NCBI GenBank assembly: GCA_905204635.1
Contig: CAJLAN010000052.1
Span: 1 to 9,274 of the forward strand
Source: an uncultured Collinsella sp.
GTDB taxonomy: Bacteria; Actinomycetota; Coriobacteriia; Coriobacteriales; Coriobacteriaceae
Direction: 5' to 3'
Length of the DNA stretch: 9,274 nucleotides
Shown here: piece after piece, positions 5,812 through 9,274 of the stretch
Layout of the letters: each line of letters starts with the position of its first letter
Numbering within the stretch: the stretch's first letter is position 1
Program-made: the position numbers and the translations under genes
The notes under the pieces: generated by a model
Databases searched by the model: none
Told to the model about the DNA's origin: nothing
Seen by the model: the letters and a program-made list of their open reading frames with translations, nothing else

Positions 5812-7413
5812 GTGTCGGCAACTATCAAACCCTTCACCGACGAGTTCGAAGAGTATGGCCGCGATGAGTCTCGCACATCGGGCGAGGCCTCGAGCATCTC
5901 GTTTCCGACAACGGAAGACGAGGTCCGCGCCATTTTGGGAAAGCTCCATGCCGAGTGCGTCCCAGTAACGGTTCAGGGCGCCCGAACCGGCCTTGCCGCC
6001 GGCGCCGTGCCCCACGGCGGGCATATCCTCAATACTTCCCGTATGAATCGCTACTTGGGCCTTCGCCGCGATGAACAAGGCCAATTTCTGCTGCGCGTGG
6101 AGCCGGGCATTGTGCTCTCGGAGCTGCGCAAGCAGCTGAGCAAGAAGGTGCTGCCGACCGCTGGTTGGGACCAGGCATCGCTTGAGGCCTACGAGGAGTT
6201 CCAAGAGGCCCCCGAGCAGTTTTTTCCCACCGATCCCACCGAGGCATCTGCCTGTCTGGGCGGCATGGCGGCATGTAACGCCTCCGGTGCCCGCAGCTAC
6301 GCCTACGGCCCCATGCGCCCACATATCACGGGACTCCACGTCGCGCTGGCTGATGGCGATTTGCTTGAGCTTCAGCGCGGCGAGGCTTTTGCACAGGGTC
6401 GTCGCCTTTCGCTCGTCACGGTGCAGGGCCGCACGCCCGAGCTCGACCTTCCCGACTACACCATGCCCAAGACCAAAAATGCTTCGGGCTATTTCGTCGC
6501 TGACGATATGGATGCCATCGATCTGTTTATCGGTGCGTGTGGCACACTCGGCGCCATCACCGAGCTCGAAATTGCCCTGCAGGCGGCGCCTGCGGTCGTT
6601 TGGGGCGTGAGCTGCTTCTTTGACAGCGAAGACAAGGCCGTGTCCTTCACCGATTCCGTGCGTCCCGTCCTGTCCCACGCGGCTGCCATCGAATATTTCG
6701 ATGCGGGCGCCCTGGATATCCTGCGTCGTCAGCGTGAGCAGTCGACCGCGTTCGCTTCGCTGCCGGCGCTCGACAAAGACGCCAAGGTCTGTGTCTACGT
6801 GGAGCTCGACTGCGACGACGAAGCCCAGGCGACTGAGGAGCTGTATCACTTGGGGTGGGTACTGGAGCTTGCGGGCGGCAGCGACGATGCGACATGGGTC
6901 GCGCGCACCGAGGTCGATCGCGAGTGTCAGCGATTCTTCCGCCATGCGGTGCCCGAGAGCGTCAACATGCTCATCGACGAGCGTCGCCGCACGGATCCCA
7001 CCATCACCAAACTGGGCTCGGACATGTCGGTGCCCAACGCACACTTGGCCGATGTCATCGCCCTTTATCGCCGCACGTTGGCCGAAAGTGGGCTTGAATC
7101 TGCCGCCTGGGGGCACATCGGTAACAACCATCTGCATGTGAACATTCTGCCGCGCGATGCACAGGATTACCGCCGCGGCGGAGAGCTCTTTGCCCAGTGG
7201 GCTTCCGAGGTCACGGCCATGGGAGGCGCCGTCTCCGCCGAACACGGCGTCGGCAAGATCAAAGCGGGATTCTTAGAGACGATGTACGGTCACGAGGCCA
7301 TGGTCGAGTCGGCGCGGCTCAAGCTCCAGCTCGATCCCGACGGGCAGCTGGGTCGCGGTAACCTGTTTTCGGAGAAGCTCTTGGATGGGCTCGTCCAGAA
7401 AGGGGGCGCGTGA
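5812..7413 (+). CDS. FAD-linked 2-hydroxyacid (probably lactate) dehydrogenase, GlcD/LctD family
   Basis: This 533-aa flavoprotein is predicted to oxidise a 2-hydroxyacid such as lactate to the 2-oxoacid and pass electrons to the adjacent ETF. Residues about 27-260 form the FAD-binding PCMH domain: Q55-GARTGLAAGAVP, the R94-VEPG segment, F138-PTDPTEASACLGGMA, N156-ASGAR, YG and G241-ACGTLGAITELEI. Residues about 265-520 form the FAD-oxidase C-terminal domain, with G435-HIGNNHLHVNILP and S475-AEHGVGKIKAGFL, the latter two containing likely metal/substrate histidines, and a closing DPDGQLGRGNLF. It is longer than the A. woodii lactate subunit (about 467 aa) and has GARTG where relatives usually have GGGTG, so it belongs to a divergent branch and the substrate is uncertain; glycolate or another hydroxyacid is possible. 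The GTG start at 5812 has GGGGGAG upstream. Its TGA overlaps an alternative GTG of etfB, and no gap separates the operon genes. Confidence 0.88.
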   Translation: MSATIKPFTDEFEEYGRDESRTSGEASSISFPTTEDEVRAILGKLHAECVPVTVQGARTGLAAGAVPHGGHILNTSRMNRYLGLRRDEQGQFLLRVEPGIVLSELRKQLSKKVLPTAGWDQASLEAYEEFQEAPEQFFPTDPTEASACLGGMAACNASGARSYAYGPMRPHITGLHVALADGDLLELQRGEAFAQGRRLSLVTVQGRTPELDLPDYTMPKTKNASGYFVADDMDAIDLFIGACGTLGAITELEIALQAAPAVVWGVSCFFDSEDKAVSFTDSVRPVLSHAAAIEYFDAGALDILRRQREQSTAFASLPALDKDAKVCVYVELDCDDEAQATEELYHLGWVLELAGGSDDATWVARTEVDRECQRFFRHAVPESVNMLIDERRRTDPTITKLGSDMSVPNAHLADVIALYRRTLAESGLESAAWGHIGNNHLHVNILPRDAQDYRRGGELFAQWASEVTAMGGAVSAEHGVGKIKAGFLETMYGHEAMVESARLKLQLDPDGQLGRGNLFSEKLLDGLVQKGGA

Positions 7414-7415
7414 AG

Positions 7416-8231
7416 ATGAGCGATTTCCATATGGTGGTGTGCGTCAAGGCGGTGCCGGGCAGCACCGAGGTCAAGATGGACCCCAAGACCAATACCATCG
7501 TGCGCGATGGCAAACAGGCGGTCATTAATCCCTTTGACGCGAGCGCTTTGGAATGCGCGCTGGCGCTGAAGGACGACTTTATCGGCTTTGGCATGGACGT
7601 GCGCGTAACGGTGGTGTCGATGGGCATCCCCGCGACTGAATCGCTATTGCGCGACTGCATCGCCCGAGGCGCCGATGACGCACTGCTGCTAACCGATCCC
7701 GCCTTTGCGGGTGCCGATACCCTGGCAACCACCTATGCCCTCAAGTGCGGCATCGAGGCGCGCGACGAGGACTTCGACCTGCTCATCTGCGGCAAGATGG
7801 CGGTGGATGGCGATACGGCCCAGATTGGTCCCGAGCTTGCCGGTGCCTTTGAGATTCCCTGTGTGACCGACGTGAGCTGCGTGCAGAGCGCGGGCTTTAC
7901 GACCTGTGGTTCACTGGCGCTTGTTCACGGCTGCGATGCCGGCGAGGAGACGGTCTATCTTGAGATGCCGTGTGCGATGACGACCGCCAAGGAGATTGGC
8001 CAGCTGCGCATGCCGAGCATTGCCGGTATTCGCGCGGCGGAGGAGGCGGACGTGCGCGTGGTCAGTGCCGCCGACGTGAACGCCGATCCCTCGCGTTGCG
8101 GCCTTGCCGGATCACCGACACAGGTCGTGCGATCGTTTGTGCCCGACCGCGACCAAACGTGCGAGGACGTTGACGGAACGGCGTCCGAGCAGGCGGCAAA
8201 ACTTGCCAAGATTATCGAGGGGATGGCATAG
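7416..8231 (+). CDS. etfB: Electron transfer flavoprotein subunit beta
   Basis: This is the beta subunit of an electron transfer flavoprotein, here predicted to work with the upstream FAD oxidase and downstream EtfA in a cytoplasmic complex. The 271-aa chain opens with the family signature MVVCVKAVPG (residues 6-15), followed by NPFDASALECAL (38-49) and DGDTAQIGPELA (131-142). The last is characteristic of ETFs that bind a second flavin and carry out electron bifurcation, as opposed to plain acyl-CoA dehydrogenase ETFs. Its length matches the family (about 260-270). I chose the ATG at 7416 because AGGGGG lies nine bases upstream. The GTG at 7410, overlapping the previous stop, is only three bases from it and would add two residues. 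The stop TAG is followed immediately by the etfA ATG, so the two are translated as a pair. Confidence 0.93.
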   Translation: MSDFHMVVCVKAVPGSTEVKMDPKTNTIVRDGKQAVINPFDASALECALALKDDFIGFGMDVRVTVVSMGIPATESLLRDCIARGADDALLLTDPAFAGADTLATTYALKCGIEARDEDFDLLICGKMAVDGDTAQIGPELAGAFEIPCVTDVSCVQSAGFTTCGSLALVHGCDAGEETVYLEMPCAMTTAKEIGQLRMPSIAGIRAAEEADVRVVSAADVNADPSRCGLAGSPTQVVRSFVPDRDQTCEDVDGTASEQAAKLAKIIEGMA

Positions 8232-9274
8232 ATGAGCGGACTGATTATCGATAGCGAAGCCTGTATCGGCTGCGGTCGCTGCGTTCGCGCCTGTGCCTCG
8301 GGCGGCATCGTAGTGGAAGGCGAGCGGCCCAACCGTTGCGCCCGCGTAACCGACGGCTGCATCCTATGCGGTGGATGTGTCGACGCCTGCCCCGTCAACG
8401 CTATCTCGATCGAGCGTGACGAGGCCGCTGGTGCGGTGGACCTTGATGCATATCGAGACATTTGGGTATTCGCGCAGACCGACGAGCGCGATACGGTGAC
8501 TCCCGTTGCCTATGAGCTTATGGGCAAGGGCCGCGAGCTTGCCGATGCTCGCGGCTGCCGTTTGGTGGCACTGGTCGGTATGGGCCCCGAGGGTTCTCTC
8601 GGTGACCTGGAGCATCTGGTTTGCGCGGGCGCCGACGAAGTCCTGGCCTGTCGCGACGAGCGCCTGCGCCAAAACGATGCGGAGGTCTACGCCCGCTTGA
8701 TCTGCGATTTGGTAGCCGAACGCAAACCCGAGGCCATCCTATACGGCGCGACCGCTTTTGGCCGCGAACTGGCACCCGGCGTTGCCGTGCGTTTGCAGAC
8801 GGGCCTTACGGCTGACTGCACCGTACTTTCGATGGATACGGAGACGGGCTTGCTGCAGCAGACGCGTCCGGCGTTTGGCGGTAATCTGATGGCCACCATC
8901 GTCTGCCCCAATCATCGTCCCCAGATGGCAACGGTTCGTCCCGGCATCTTTAAGGCGCCCGACTTTGACTACAGCCGCTCCGGCACGATCACCCAGATAT
9001 CACTTGCGGATGATGCTAAGGCTCGTGTCGAGATCTCGATTCCCGCCGAGGAGTGGGGACAGCAGGCTTCGATCGCCGATGCCGAGCGCCTGCGCGACGG
9101 CGCAGCCCTCTTTCCACACATGCATGACGATGTCGTGGCCGTAGGGGTCGGCGAAGGTCTCCTTCACCTTCAGGCGCATGACGGCGCTCACGCCGTTATA
9201 GCCGCTGTTGGCGATGACTTTCTTCCAGATGTACGGACGCACGTCCTCGTCTTGGCTCGGATTTACTCTGCCCG
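8232..9274 (+). CDS. etfA: EtfA with N-terminal 2[4Fe-4S] ferredoxin domain, C-terminal FAD domain replaced
   Basis: The frame starts at the ATG at 8232, directly after the etfB stop, with GAGGGG upstream, and stays open to the right edge. Residues 1-60 are a ferredoxin domain with two CxxCxxCxxxC motifs (C11-C14-C17-C21 and C43-C46-C49-C53-P). Residues about 70-260 are the ETF alpha N-terminal domain: VAYELMGKGRELAD, GADEVLACRD, GATAFGRELAP, GLTADCTVLS, TRPAFGGNLMATI and QMATVRPGIF. The ferredoxin fusion is the hallmark of the EtfA in bifurcating lactate or caffeyl-CoA complexes (LctC, CarE), where it exchanges electrons with ferredoxin. At IADAERL (about 280-286) the FAD-binding domain should begin with a GRG-type motif, but the next 60 codons bear no resemblance to it. 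They are antisense to a ketopantoate-reductase sequence. Genuine EtfA therefore ends near 9078-9092; codons after that are a read-through of the junction. As drawn, the protein could not bind FAD in domain II. Confidence 0.85.
   Translation, partial: MSGLIIDSEACIGCGRCVRACASGGIVVEGERPNRCARVTDGCILCGGCVDACPVNAISIERDEAAGAVDLDAYRDIWVFAQTDERDTVTPVAYELMGKGRELADARGCRLVALVGMGPEGSLGDLEHLVCAGADEVLACRDERLRQNDAEVYARLICDLVAERKPEAILYGATAFGRELAPGVAVRLQTGLTADCTVLSMDTETGLLQQTRPAFGGNLMATIVCPNHRPQMATVRPGIFKAPDFDYSRSGTITQISLADDAKARVEISIPAEEWGQQASIADAERLRDGAALFPHMHDDVVAVGVGEGLLHLQAHDGAHAVIAAVGDDFLPDVRTHVLVLARIYSA
9075..9092. other. Rearrangement or chimera junction between etfA and a panE-like gene
   Basis: EtfA homology on the plus strand ends here, and PanE-family homology on the minus strand also ends here, so both lose their C-terminal parts at the same spot. 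The bases GATGCCGAGCGC (9078-9089) fit both readings, as D-A-E-R in EtfA and as A-L-G-I antisense in the reductase. This leaves room for a short microhomology at the join. There is no insertion sequence, inverted terminal repeat or target duplication. Confidence 0.7.
9078..9274 (-). pseudogene. Ketopantoate reductase (PanE/ApbA) family fragment, both ends missing
   Basis: From the right edge inward, the minus strand encodes about 65 codons matching the start of the ApbA_C domain: QDEDVRPYIWKKVIANSGYN, then GVSAVMRLKVKETF, and KEGCAVAQALGI. In E. coli PanE the equivalent is I-R-A-E-L-W-R-K-L-A-V-N-C...N-P-L-T-A followed by an E-x-x-x-V-A helix; the W-K-K and N-S-G-Y-N residues fit the conserved W(R/K)K and N positions. 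The N-terminal NADP domain lies beyond the window. The C-terminal half of the domain, about 70 residues, is lost at 9078-9092, where the reading enters the antisense of etfA and stops at 9000. The GTG at 9242 is not its real start; the frame is open to the edge. PanE-family enzymes reduce 2-oxo acids with NADPH, but this fragment cannot be functional as it stands. Confidence 0.7.

Noticed and set aside
5791..7245. A 484-codon open frame on the minus strand opposite the FAD oxidase gene
   Set aside because: It lies fully antisense to a gene with clear flavoprotein motifs. Its translation has no family motifs, and long antisense frames are common in GC-rich codon-biased DNA.
9000..9242. An 80-aa minus-strand gene starting at GTG 9242
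   Set aside because: The frame is open to the window edge and the residues before the GTG continue the reductase-type sequence, so it is an internal piece of a truncated gene. The last 25 or so codons are antisense etfA.

Overview
This GC-rich window reads like the chromosome of a gut Coriobacteriia species, most likely Collinsella or a close relative. That assignment is inference. It rests on the high-GC codon use, on an electron-bifurcating-type EtfBA set typical of anaerobes, and on secreted proteins of a style I associate with that group. No rRNA, tRNA, CRISPR array or insertion sequence was found.

Layout. From 1 to 5465 everything is on the minus strand; from 5812 everything recognisable is on the plus strand until about 9090. 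The left edge holds the first 465 codons of a TerB N-terminal-domain protein (1-1396, C-terminus off the window), then a DUF554 membrane protein (1486-2202). Next comes a five-gene minus-strand cluster, read from 5465 leftwards. It encodes a 98-aa protein that faintly resembles a nuclease-fold fragment, a 169-aa single-pass membrane protein, a 200-aa secreted protein, an 86-aa mini surface protein with a sortase-like LAQTS tail, and a 466-aa secreted protein. ATGA and 20-bp overlaps and short gaps suggest joint expression. Four of the five products go to or across the membrane, so the cluster looks like a small cell-surface module of unknown function.

A 346-bp divergent intergenic region (5466-5811) separates this cluster from a plus-strand operon: a 533-aa FAD-linked oxidase of the GlcD/LctD family, EtfB, and EtfA with an N-terminal two-cluster ferredoxin domain. 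The order oxidase-etfB-etfA and the ferredoxin fusion match the logic of the electron-bifurcating/confurcating lactate dehydrogenase complex (LctD-LctB-LctC of Acetobacterium woodii). In that complex 2-hydroxyacid oxidation is coupled to NAD+ reduction with help from reduced ferredoxin. The substrate here is inferred, not shown.

The most unusual point is the right end. EtfA stops resembling EtfA exactly where its C-terminal FAD domain should begin (about 9078-9092). From there to the edge the minus strand clearly encodes the C-terminal domain of a ketopantoate reductase (PanE/ApbA) family protein, which is itself cut at the same point. Two unrelated genes truncated at one opposed-strand junction indicate either a rearrangement breakpoint or a chimeric assembly/read join.
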